The notes below the pieces were generated by a model. It was not told the DNA's origin. It worked only from the letters and a program-made list of their open reading frames with translations, and made no database searches. A program made the translations under genes and the position numbers. 64,000 bases of DNA from Camarhynchus parvulus (taxonomy: Eukaryota; Chordata; Aves; Passeriformes; Thraupidae): the NCBI RefSeq assembly GCF_901933205.1, contig NC_044577.1, positions 5,157,321 to 5,221,320 of the forward strand, written 5' to 3'. Below are positions 41,858-53,400 of the stretch, piece after piece. Every line of letters begins with the position of its first letter. Position 1 is the first letter of the stretch.

Positions 41858-42279
41858 AGCACTGTGCTCGACCAGCTTCTTGAAGGTTTTAAAAGAAAAG
41901 GGGCTTCCCCTTGAATGTGGCACAAATACAAGTTTCCAGAAATTTAGACAGCATTTCACAAGTTTCAGGGGCAAATTCAGGGCAAGCTTGTTGTCCTGGC
42001 ACAGCTCTCTGAGCTGGGTGCAGCGTTCTGGCTGTGAAAGGAGCGTGGCTGCCACTGGCCTGACAGCTGAATTCCCAGTCCTAAGCTGGGAGTCTTAAGG
42101 GTGAAGTTAAACAAGAACTACTTGCGCTGCTACCTGTTCCTCTTCCAGCCCCTCTGTGGAAACACCTGTGCCTACCTTGAGGCTCTGAGATCCAGAGAAC
42201 ACAATGGTAGAGGAAGCAGAGAAGGGAAGGACAGAGAGCACCGGTGAGTTTGATGTGGTTTACGTGCAGCAAGGGGAAG

Positions 42280-42840
42280 GTGCAGCCCTGCACTGGCTTT
42301 TACTTCTAAAGCCTTTTTCTATGAGAGCAACTGCTGGACTTTGCAATGAAGATGTGAGTGTGAAAAAAGTGATGCCAGGTCTGTCTGGGAAAGGAGACAG
42401 AGAGCATTGTGTGCAGTTTAAATGCTGTTAATAAGAGAAGGAGGTACTTTGAGAACCTCTTCTGTCTTGACACTTCCATCTGCGTGACCTCTAGCTGCTT
42501 GGACACGGTGACATTGAAAGTATGTGAAAGTGATTGTGCTGTGAATATCAGGTTGCACAGGAAAGAGGGTAGGTTGGCAATTGCCTTCTGTCCCGGCACA
42601 TCTGTTAGTCAGAGCTGCAGCTGGAAATGCTTCGCTGTAATGATGGACTCTGACACTTAGAGAGAACGTGCTGGTGCTACATATACAGTTTAGGAGGAAA
42701 ATGTGAATCACTAGTGTGTTTTGTCCAGCTTCCAGACTGCAAAGGGACTATAAAGGCCAGCAGTGGCTTTCTGTTGTAGGACTTTTTCTTTGCTAGCAGC
42801 TGCTGGATATTTTGAAGGGGTTTGGGGTCTCCGAGAGTTA
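42280..42840. repeat. Degenerate duplicated segment, unclassified
   Basis: CACTGGCTTTTACTTCTAAA with GCAACTGCTGGACTTT (42290-42345) resembles CAGTGGCTTTCTGTTGTAGG with GCAGCTGCTGGATATT (42761-42816), about 470 bases apart. It may be internal repeats of an old mobile element. Confidence 0.4.
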
Positions 42841-44241
42841 AGAGTGCAAGATGGTACATAGATCTTGAGGGAAAGTGCATATCTCCAGGGAGCTGGATGC
42901 AGTTCAGTGGGTGTGAGTTAGATGTTGAGCAGCTGGCGGCACAGAAAAGGTTCTAAAAGGAAGAGGCTGTGCTGCAATTGCCTTTTATTTTGAAGCTTAT
43001 AAACTGTGCAGCCAACACAACCACACGATAGCGCTGTCGACTCACAAAACAAGGACACGCACCGAGCTTGAAACCACCCCCAGGACAGACCCAAGTCAGA
43101 AATGTCCCTGCTCTCAAATCACCTCTGTCAGGACAAAAAGGTTTGGCTGATCTTCCCCTTCCAAGTACAAACTCTACCTTGCAGCACGTTCAAATGGCAA
43201 CTCCTCTGCCCTAACAAACCTTTTCACTCTCAGAGAGTCCAGTATCAAACTTGAAAACATCTGCCAAAAACAGGGCTCACTAAGTATCAGTGGAGAAAGC
43301 TCTTTGCTGCCTACAATTTCAACTGCACCTATCAAACTCCAAACACACCCCCTGCTATAGCCACTCGCCATCTCAGCTCTAGGTACCATCCTAAGCCTTC
43401 AGTCTCACAGTCACGATCCAAATGGAATGGCACCAGGGACTGCTCACATGCTAAAGCTACAAGACAAAAACTCAACAGCTGGGCACCTGCATTTCTACTG
43501 ACAGCTCAACAGCTCTAACCCAGAGAACTTGGGAAAAGCTTTCAAATTCACTGAGACTACCCAAAGTGCCCATCCAAAGTTGCATTCTTTGCCAAAGAGA
43601 GGAACTAGAAGCCCATCTCAAAAGAAATGGCATGCCCTCCTCCAAAATCCAAAACATCCAGGGCTTGATCCTATACAAAGGTGTCAGAACACTGTTACAG
43701 GACATTACCTGCGCGGGGCACTAGATACGCTGCACACTAACACTCAGTGTAGCTGCTTACCTGGTCCAAAAGAAGTGTGCTGCCAGAATTTCAAGAAGGC
43801 TGCCTCTGAGAAGTGGAAACCACATGCCAAATTGAATCTTTCAGGAGGGAGACTGCCCTTCAAAGATGGATACTGACTCCATGATTGTACAAATTGAGTC
43901 AGTACCAAACCAAACCAAATATGCCAGGGTAGAAAGCTGCTGGCACCCTGGAGCTGCATGACACAGCTTCTTACCTGCACCTCCAACACTGGGGCTAAGT
44001 TCTTTCCTTCCCATGAGAAAGCATTGCCATTCCCATTCAGGAAGTCACCAAGCAGAAGTTGCATACCACGTCCAGCACTGACCGTGTCCAACAATGGCTC
44101 CTACACAGAAATGTCTTGCTGGACTGCACTATGCCCTTAGCTTCTCACTGCTGTGCAGCCCTGTGTTCTGCCTCTCTTGTCATCTCAATCTAACTGGAAA
44201 CACTTTCAGCAAAGCAGCACAATCTGTGTGAAAAGAAGACA
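42841..44241. other. Intergenic, nothing firm
   Basis: I see no exon with supporting splice sites and no repeat family that I can name. Confidence 0.4.
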
Positions 44242-44355
44242 TGAAGCGCATGTTTTTATCCTGGCACATTTTTGTGTGAGACTTCTATTGGGATCTTTAA
44301 TCCTTATGAAGCTGTAATGTACACAGGGGTCCTTTGAGCTGAAGGACTGTGCAGA
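44242..44355. repeat. Unclassified dispersed repeat, copy B
   Basis: Counterpart of 41736-41857, same orientation, about 2.5 kb away. Several small indels separate the two. Confidence 0.65.
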
Positions 44356-45125
44356 ATTGATCCCTGTGGTCTCAGTGCCTACTGACACCTTCTATGCTGG
44401 TTATTTCAAGCTGCTGGACATGCTGGTGCCACTGATGACACACAGGGTGTGCACGAGTGTTGGGGGCTTCCTGCCCCTGCTGGGTATGAGCCCCATCCTC
44501 CTCCCTGAGGGGCACAGGTGCTGACAGTGCTGGGTGCCAGACTGTGCATCCATCCCCCCCAATAACCTCCTGGCTATCCTATCCCATCTGGCACAGTGGG
44601 GACTGCACCAACCTTCCTGTGGCTGGCCCTGAGCCCCCCTTACAGCCCCAGCTATGCTGGGCAAGGTGAGGGGTCACCTGGGCAGCTAGTGAGTAAGGGT
44701 GGCCCTTGGCTTTACTGCTGTACAACGGGCTCTTCCCATTGCCCTGCCTGCTCCCTGAGCCTGCCTCTGCTTCCCTGCTCCCTGTGCTGGGGGAGTCTCA
44801 GCAGCTGGCAGGGGCACTGCTGTCTCCTGTGTGTGTATCCCCAGCAAAGTGTACTGTCCTTGCTTTGGCCATGCCATGCTACCCTATTTCACTCCATCTC
44901 ATCCCATCCCAACTCCCCTGGCTGGCAGGGACATGTTCACATCCTGACCTGTTGTTTTCCAGGGCACCCTTGGTTGTTCAGGGAGTCCTATGAATATGGC
45001 CCTTGCCCTCCCCAACCCTTCTCACACCCAACACCCCCTCTCATTCTCATCTTTCCTTCCCAAGGGACACAGGGGCCCATGGGATTCCTGGCCTGAAGGG
45101 GGACAGCCTGCAGAGAGAACATTCT
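44356..45125. other. Intergenic, nothing firm
   Basis: GC-richer than its flanks. Open frames exist on both strands but without starts, splice sites or known domains. Confidence 0.35.
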
Positions 45126-45341
45126 TTACCCTGACAGCTCTGGAGAATTCAGCAGCACAGCCTGATGAAGTTGCTGGAGGGCATCATCCCAGTGCTGCTG
45201 TTTCTGCTTTTCCTTTTCAGCTAGTGCTTCCTCCCTGGCAGTCATCAGCCTGGATCCGTTACCAGGCCTTTCTGTCCAGCTGGTGCCTTCTGCAATGTCT
45301 CCCAGGGGATAAACTGCAGTGGATGTCTGGCTGCAAACCAA
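45126..45341 (-). other. Possible exon or exon remnant, unknown gene
   Basis: On the - strand a good acceptor (CCTTCTGCTTGGTTTGCAG, before 45331) precedes a frame rich in Glu, Lys and Gln (e.g. LMTAREEALAEKEKQKQQHW, then DDALQQLHQAV) that stops at 45126-45128. The composition looks like a real helical protein, but I recognise no family and no donor or neighbouring exons. It could be a decayed exon or chance. Confidence 0.25.
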
Positions 45342-45412
45342 GCAGAAGGTGTGCCTGCAGCTGGAGCTCAGAGGCCTGGAAAGGCTCAGCCATGCAAGGA
45401 GCAGCTGCTTAG

Positions 45413-46725
45413 CTGCAGCATGGCAGTGACATCCTGCCAGCCCTGCCCTGCCAGCCCCATGGCAGAGGTGTCATACCTGACACAGTGATGACAGCAGTGC
45501 AGCTTGGCAGAGGCTCAAAACACAGAAAATTCAGGAGCATCCGGGCTTTACAACTGCTTTACCTGCAAAGCAATTGCAGTGAGGTTTTGCATAAAAAGCT
45601 CTTAATGCATAAAACTGTCTGCAATATGAGTGAGAACAATATGAGTGCCAAACCAAGGTTTTGACCTAGCAGCTTAAGTTTCAACATTCATCAAGTCAGA
45701 TTGGCAAGAGCTGTTCTGAAATGTTTAATAAGCTTTTTGTTTTAAGATTTACTTTACAAGGCAACTTGTATCACTTTCATCAGTATCTCAATACAAAAGT
45801 CTTACAATGCTTTGTTTGCTAAAAAACTACAACATGGAACTGGGGGTTAGGGAGTTGTCTCCTTTTGCCAGCTGTTTTGGGAGGAGGGCTGTCCCACAGC
45901 CTGCTGCTGGAGGCTGCTGGACTCAAACAATAAGTTACACAAGTTCTGTACATAATTACAGTCAGAGTATGCAGCTGTATTATACACCACAGGTAAACAC
46001 CACCAGGGCCCATAACTACTATAAAGGAGAGCTTTTTCTTGAAGATTTCAGAGTTTATTTGACCATGGATAAATCTAATCTATCAGGGGACTGACATCCA
46101 TCTTTCTTAGGCACTGGTCCAGGCAGAATTGCCTTGCAGAGAAAACTGGCTCATTTGCAAACTTGTGCATTATTAAAAAAAAATTATGTAGCTCTCAAGT
46201 CTTTAACAAATTTATAAAAATAATTATTTGCTAGTCTTGTGCCTACCTTCAAACACAGAATTACTTGAATAGCTTCATATTCTCTTTCTGCATTAGGTTC
46301 ACTGCAGTATTAGAGCAGGCAGAAACTTCAAAACCTTAATTAGTCCAACTGTGACCCAACCAACTGGATATTTTAGCCTGAACAAAAGAGTTTAAATACA
46401 ACTCCAAACAAAACAAAGTTTGTACCACAACAGCTCAAGCTAACTAACACTGAATGGGTTTTCCATGGTGGGGAAAAAAAAAAGTTACTATTTCAAGTTT
46501 TAGCACAGAATATTCAGGGAAAACATTTTGAAAGCCCATGCTTTGTAAACATTTATACAAATCATTCAGAGTGGCTTTGGAATGGATTTTCAAATCCTTG
46601 GCATTGTGCAGGGCAGGAATTAACAGCTCACACTATGAAAACAAGCAACTTTGACATGGAGTTAGAAGAGCAAGAGCACTGAAGGCTCCTGCATCAAGTA
46701 CTTAAAATTGAGTATTACTTTGTAT
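45413..46725. other. AT-rich sequence, distal DIP2A 3' UTR or intergenic
   Basis: No exon or repeat is recognised. If the more distant hexamer at 46054-46059 is used, part of this is DIP2A 3' UTR. Confidence 0.35.
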
Positions 46726-47448
46726 TTTATTATAAAGTTTATAGCATTACAGAGTCCAGCATGGCACCATAAGTAACTTTGTTACAGCATTTGTTTTTGC
46801 TTGGTACAAAAAAGCTGATCAGCAGCATAACTGTTACACTGAATCCAGGACTGGAAGGGGTTGGCTTCTTCTGAATAGGGATGAGTCAGTGTTTTAAAAT
46901 AAAAAGGCTGCATTTTTAAATCTCAAATATGTGCAAAATGCCTTTCAGTAGAGAACGTGGCAGAGGTGTGTGCAGTGTTGAAGGATATGCCCCAACCCCA
47001 ATACTGCCCATATACTGCAGTCACGTGGAGGGTGAACTCTGGATGGTTACCCACGACTTTGGGTGCCGTTTCCAGGAGTCCTCCTCACAGCTGGTGCTCT
47101 CTCCCCACCCCACTCTGTGTCCTTTTATGCAGTGCATCAAGTACTGACATTCATAATTATTCTCTCCCCTCTGCCCCCTCCCCCTAAAATAAAATTGGTC
47201 CATGATAGTTCTAATAAGCTTCCTTCAGGAATTCCAGTAAACTCTCCATCCTAAGACAGCTGTGACTGTTACAATGGGTTTATGAAAGCAAATGCAATCT
47301 GGGAGATGAAGGGCTGCATGTAAAGAGAAGTATCTCCATTTTCCTAGGGTCTTCAACAGCTTGTAAAAACAAGAGCATGGATTCCAATGTTATTATGAGG
47401 AAAGCCCCTTGGATTTTGGTGCTTTAGCCTTGATGTTATTTGCTGTTT
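46726..47448 (-). other. DIP2A 3' UTR (extent inferred)
   Basis: Sequence after the DIP2A stop on the - strand. An AATAAA hexamer at 46726-46731 and another at 46054-46059 could each end the transcript. I cannot choose between them. No repeat is seen here. Confidence 0.45.
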
Positions 47449-50400
47449 TCACATGTTGTAGGCAACATAAATAGGATCCAACTGATCAGCTAAAAATCCG
47501 TCTCTCAAGTGCATCCGTTGTTTCTCGCCGCGGGAGTTGATGGGAATGACCCCGGGATCCACGATGACCACGACACCAACAATGAGATAATGCTCTTCCA
47601 GGACCACGTTGGTCACCAGTGCCACCAGGTCCAGTGCTTCCTGCTCTGAGCCTTCCAGCTCCACCACCACCACCAGCAGGTTTGTCCACGTAAACACAGC
47701 ACTGTCGGCATGACACACGTGTTAATGGGGAGGAAAAAACTCCTAGACAAGTCACTAAAAGAGATTATTAAAATAAAGACAAGGCTTCCCAAAGCTTACA
47801 ACTAAACCTGAATGCTTTGAGGCTGGAGAGGACCTACAGCCCAGTTATATCCATAACTCATGAGGGCCAAATGGGAATAATACATGTGAGAAGACATCAT
47901 CCATGAAATCCCTGAGATGTGTTTACCACACCCACAGGTGTACATTCTGACACTGCCAAGGAACTTATAAGTTGTTCTGCTTTAGAAGAAATAAAATGAT
48001 AGAGAAGAATAATGCAGTGGTTCTTACCATTCTGCAATGCTCTTATGTGCCCTGATGACAGAGGTTTCTATGTCGATGGGGTGGTACCTCATTCCTCTGA
48101 GCTCCAGTGTTTCATCCAAAGAGCCCACCACATACAAGGCATCGTGCCTCTCTGCAATACAGCACACACATTTCAACATCATCACAGCTACAGGACAAAC
48201 ACAGTCACTTGTAGGTGCTTATTCCTGATGTTCTAACATGTTCCCAGTGCTTCCGAGGGGAAAGAGTCTATAATGCAAGCTCTAGCATTTGAGAGAATTA
48301 AGAGCTCATGTAGTACTTCTGCCTATGACTCCAAGCAACTAAAATCACAATGAAAAGCATTTCTGGGTCATCCAGTTCTGTCCTTTCTCTCATGTAATGT
48401 AACCTCTGTTCATAAACCCAAGCAAAATCCACCACTAAAACATCTTTTTGTTCCACTATTCTTACCAGAGAAATTTTCTTCTTTGATCAACACAACCACT
48501 TTTCCAATTCCCAAATTTAACTTCTTTTTTTAACAGCTTATATCCACTTGTCCTCATGCCAGTGAAATTCTACTCAGCTTCTTAACGTCCCACAGTTTAC
48601 AAAGTAAGAACAACTCTGTCCTCTCCCCAGCCTCAGCTTCGCTAGGTTAAATAAGCAAAGCTCTCCTAGACCCTCCCTGAAGACCCTACCCTACTCTCAA
48701 ATTCATCCTTGTAACTCTGCTCAGTTCAATTTTGCCTTTCCTTAGTTAACTATTTTATAGTCTTGCTCAGTTGTGTTACTGGAGGTGAAAATCATGCTGG
48801 GAAGTTGTATTTCATGTATACTGTAAATTCACTGCCCAAAGCCTGTTAAAAACTAAAGGACAACTGACATTGTTCCATGGTGATAAAAATCTCTGTGAAA
48901 TGTGATTTTTCAGAAAGCTACAAGGCACCACAACTTGCTATTGGGATTCAGTGGCAGCAGTCAGGACACTGACACCATTCATGTAGACACCATTCATTTA
49001 AGTCCAATCACAGAAAACCAGCAATATACAATTGTTACTAAGTTACAAACATCCAAACTCCTTTCCTTAGAATGTTCAGAGACTTATTTCTTTACATCTA
49101 TAATAATCAAGAGCCGTATCTGCTTTGTATTTTGTATCCAAACAGAGCAGATGGAAGATAAACTCTTCCCAAATTCAGACATTTTGGCTTAGATTAAAAA
49201 CACCCAAGATTAATAATTTATTTTATATACTGGAAAGTTTCCTGTAGGGGGATAGAATATAAGAAAGTAAAGATAGTGTAAAAAGTAATCTTATCCCTAA
49301 GGAGTTGCAGCTGGGCCAATTATCAAAGATTAGCAACAGGCCTGACTTTAACAGGGCACAGATGAGAAGAAGAGTGCTATAAAAAAGTGGGGTGACTGGT
49401 TGAGAAGGGAACTGGAGTCAGTTGGCTACTTTGTGAGGAAGAAAGACTCAGTGCTCTGAGAGCTGCCCATGAGAAACACCAAGAAGGTATGGAACCTTTG
49501 TGATAAGGAGACAGCAGTATGGAACCCCTGTGATAAGATGACAACATTCTCCTCTAGACCTTTAACTTCTGAAAGACTGCAAAATCACCCGTGTCTGTGC
49601 ACCTCCTGAAGCTGCTGAATGATAGAACACCTCCCCCTTAATTCAGGAGTCTTCTGTGAGGGAAGTCAACGTAAACTTGCTGGGAAGCCCAATCTTTGCT
49701 GGCTCAGCCCCCTCCAGGAACCTCACTGCCGTGCTCCGGCAGGTGAGGTGAGAATATCTCCTCCTGAATTCGGGAGTGTTCTGTGATGGAAGTCAGCACA
49801 ACCGAGCTGGGCAGCCCAGTCTGTGCTGCTCAGCCCCCAGGAGCTGAGCCCGTGCCCCGCAGCGAGGTGTGTCCGTACCCCCGCTGGCGTCGGTGAGCTC
49901 GGTCCGGCGCAGGAAGCCCAGGTAGCCGGTGCGAGCCCACAGGGTCTGCGTGTCCCCAAAGCTCAGGCGCGCAGTGAAGTGATCGGCGTGCAGCGCTTCC
50001 TCTCCATACACCGTGTAGTAACCAGTGGCATTGTGCGGGCTGCTCACCCATATCTGGGGGACAAACCAAATCCAACTGCAATGAACACAGGTTATTGTGC
50101 CAGGCACGGAGAGCATCGCTAATTCATTTAAAAGATCTGTTTCACTGACCATTTTGACCACTCCAAAATGCCAGTGTTATTATATAAAGCATTATCTATA
50201 TTCTGTATAAAATATATATATAATATATATTTATTATTATATAAAGCATTAACTTCTGACCAGAGAAAAGGAGTTTCATGTAATTGGGAGATGGTAAGGG
50301 CCATAAAAAACTGAACCAGGCATTTGGCTTACTGGAAAGGAACACCTACTAACCTATTAGCTGGGCATCTTATTACACAATAAAAGATGCCTATAAAAAC

Positions 50401-53400
50401 AAAGGTCAAACCAAGCAGCAAATTACCTACTGCTGCTGCCCACTAATGGGAGTACCTCCCCAGCTGTTCTAGCTGCTGGGCGGACACAGATTGTGCACCC
50501 ACATGTGCAGGAATGCACACAGTGCCAGCTCTCTGTGGGGCTCATTCACACCCCACTCAGGGGAAGGAAGGCATTTATCTAACAGGAGGTATCCATGTAT
50601 CACATCACTGCCCACAAACACAGTACAGCAGTACCAAAGCTTTACCTCTCCTAAATGGGAGTCTCCCAGAGGTCCCTTGGTTTCTGTGTGTGCTATGATG
50701 ACCTTGACTCCCGGAAGAATCTCGAATAAGAAGCAAACAGAAGTTAAGAAAATGAAAAGAAATTCATCAAAAGAAATGTTAATCAGAAGTCAACAGTCTG
50801 TGCTTCCCTTTCTACTCCTTTCTGCACTACACACACCATATCTCTTCCTACTACAGCCGTTTAACTTGTTAAATAATTCTAACTCTGAGCAGCCGTTTTG
50901 CAGCTTCAGTGTTGGTTTCACACTTAGAAAATGCCTTCCACATGAAGGTCTCAGATTTGTTTTGGTGGTAGCAATTTGCCCTATTGCTTCATGTCATGCA
51001 CCTGGCTTCACTTAACTACTCACTCACAACCTGTTCTCCTGGACACATTCTGATGAGCCAATGTCATCCCACATACTCTTTAATGAGATCCAGGTGATGC
51101 AGCTCCCCACCCAGGCGAGGGCCATGAGGACATAATGAGTGTCATAATGGCTTTACACTGAAACAGGAGGTTCAGAGTAGATGTTGGGATGAATTCTCAC
51201 CACCTGTGAGGGTGGTGAGGCCCTGGCTGGTAAAGGTTGTCCAGAGAAGGCTGTGGCTACCTCACCCCTGGAAGTGTCCAAGGCCAGGTTGGACGGGGCT
51301 TGGAGCAACCTGGTCTAGTGGAAGGTGTCCCCCAAGCATGGCAGACAGGGACTGTAATGAGATGAGCTTTGAAGTCCTTTCCAACCCAAACCACTCCTTG
51401 ATTCTGTGAGGAGGAAGGATGACACTCTCACCTTGCCAGACTCCATAAGTGGCAGACTGTGTGGAGAACCTCTCTCTACCAAACGCACCCTGAGAAAATA
51501 AGAGGAATGAATACATTTGTACAAGGCTTTAAGAGCTGTTGGTGATTAGGAATTTTTTCTTCTTTTTTTTTTTTCCCCTTTTTCTCTCAGGGAATTTTCT
51601 TCCATCTGCTGCCTAAGAGATGATAATGACTGTATTTAAGAGAGACAAAAGATGCAGCCAAGGAGGGGAGGGAAAGGTGCAACTGGCTGCACTCTTGTAG
51701 CTGGGGGGTATCTCTTGGGAGACAGCCCTGCTGTCTTCTGCTGCTGCTTTGGGCTCTTCCATTACACTTCAGCCCAGCATCCTGTGCCCACCAGTACCCC
51801 CCGTGGTTCCTGTTAGAGCTGCAGAGTTTCTGCTATGTTCTGTTTGCCATTCAGGGAAGGTTGAGGAACAGAGTTGTTTTGGTTTGAAGAAATTAAAAAA
51901 AAATACTACAGGAGATTCTAACTGTGCTATTTCCACTACCTAAAGGATTGTTAGGGAGCAGGTTTCTTGGAATTGCACAGCACAAGGATATAATATGGGA
52001 GGGAGTCAGCTGGCTGCTGCCAAGGATAATTCAACAGAGCAATGCAATGAGGCTGAAGTTTGTTCTCCACAGCCACTGAAGAGTTAATGCTGTAACACAG
52101 ACTGTACCTGTCGTGTCGAAGTGCTCTCATATCTACATAGACTGTTGTTGGATCTGGTCCTGCTGTTCCCTAAGAATAAGGAGGAAGAAACAAATTCATC
52201 AGAAGCCACAACACCCTGCTTACATTCTCACAGCCACATAAATTCACATATTTCCTCTCTCTTTTTTACAGACACTTAGAAAGAACTTCCCTAATGTCCA
52301 GGAAATAAACTAGCCCCCCATTCTACAGTGACTACTGTAGAGCCTTTGCTTTTTATGGAATCAGTCAATGAATGCACAGGTGAAGTATGCAGTACAGGTA
52401 AGTCTAAGTTTGCCCAATTTTAGATTTAAAATTCAGCTTTTAGGATTTTATTTGAGTAAGCACCTGCTCTATAACCCACACAGGCAGTGCAAAAGGATGC
52501 AGGCACAAACCTGTGTGGGCCTAGTCCCTAACACTGCAGAAGCAGATGGACTTTAGGACGTGACAAGCACACATGCATCACTATACCTGTTCAGCCAGCT
52601 TGCCCAGCCTGTTTGGCTGACAGCAGGACCACAAACAGAAGTAACAGAGGCCATCAAAGTGTGGGAAACAGAGAGAAAGGGGAAAAAAAGAAAATACAAA
52701 CAAAGAGGCACTGGAAACATAAGATACACACAGTAAGACAGAAAACAAAACTTACACTGTTTTAGAATGAAAAGAAAATTTCCATTTCAGATTATTGAAG
52801 AGCTTGGCACTATTAGGTAGTTCTTTTGGAAACATGCAAATCTCAGATCATGTAACAAAAGAAGGCTACAGCAACTCATACAACTGCTTTATAATAAATC
52901 CCTTCTCCCTCTGTTAGACTCTTTGCAGCTTCAGAAACACCTCAGTGAACCAGTTTAGCAGGGCTGGAAGACATGTATTTAGCCTGCTAATTTGTATCAG
53001 AAGTTTGGTCATTCATTTAAATCCAATTTAAAAAGTCTAATGGAGGAATGGGGGAAGAATGGAGAAAAAGGGGTAGAAAATCCTCCCACTAAAAAGGGTC
53101 TCAAGAATGAAAAACAGAGATGAAAAAGGCATAAAATGAATGGGAAGTTTTACTGCCCAGCAGTCCTGTAGTCCTCACCAGTTTTTTTTGGAGGAATTTT
53201 CATGTTGCCATTCAGTATTTTGCAGAAAAACTGCTTCTCACTCCTTTATCCCAAACTGGCTTTTGAAATTTTTATTCACACAGGCAATTTGGAAAGCTAG
53301 TCTTTCATAGTTGGCAGCTTTATTCAATGTTAAAATCTTAATTTGCTGTCATCTTGATTTCATGTGTATCCTTCCTGTTTTTCCACCTACTGATTTATAA

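Noticed and set aside
45055..45100. Collagen-like Gly-X-Y peptide (GTQGPMGF)
   Set aside because: Only two or three Gly-X-Y triplets before a stop and no flanking exons. Too short to support a collagen or collectin gene.
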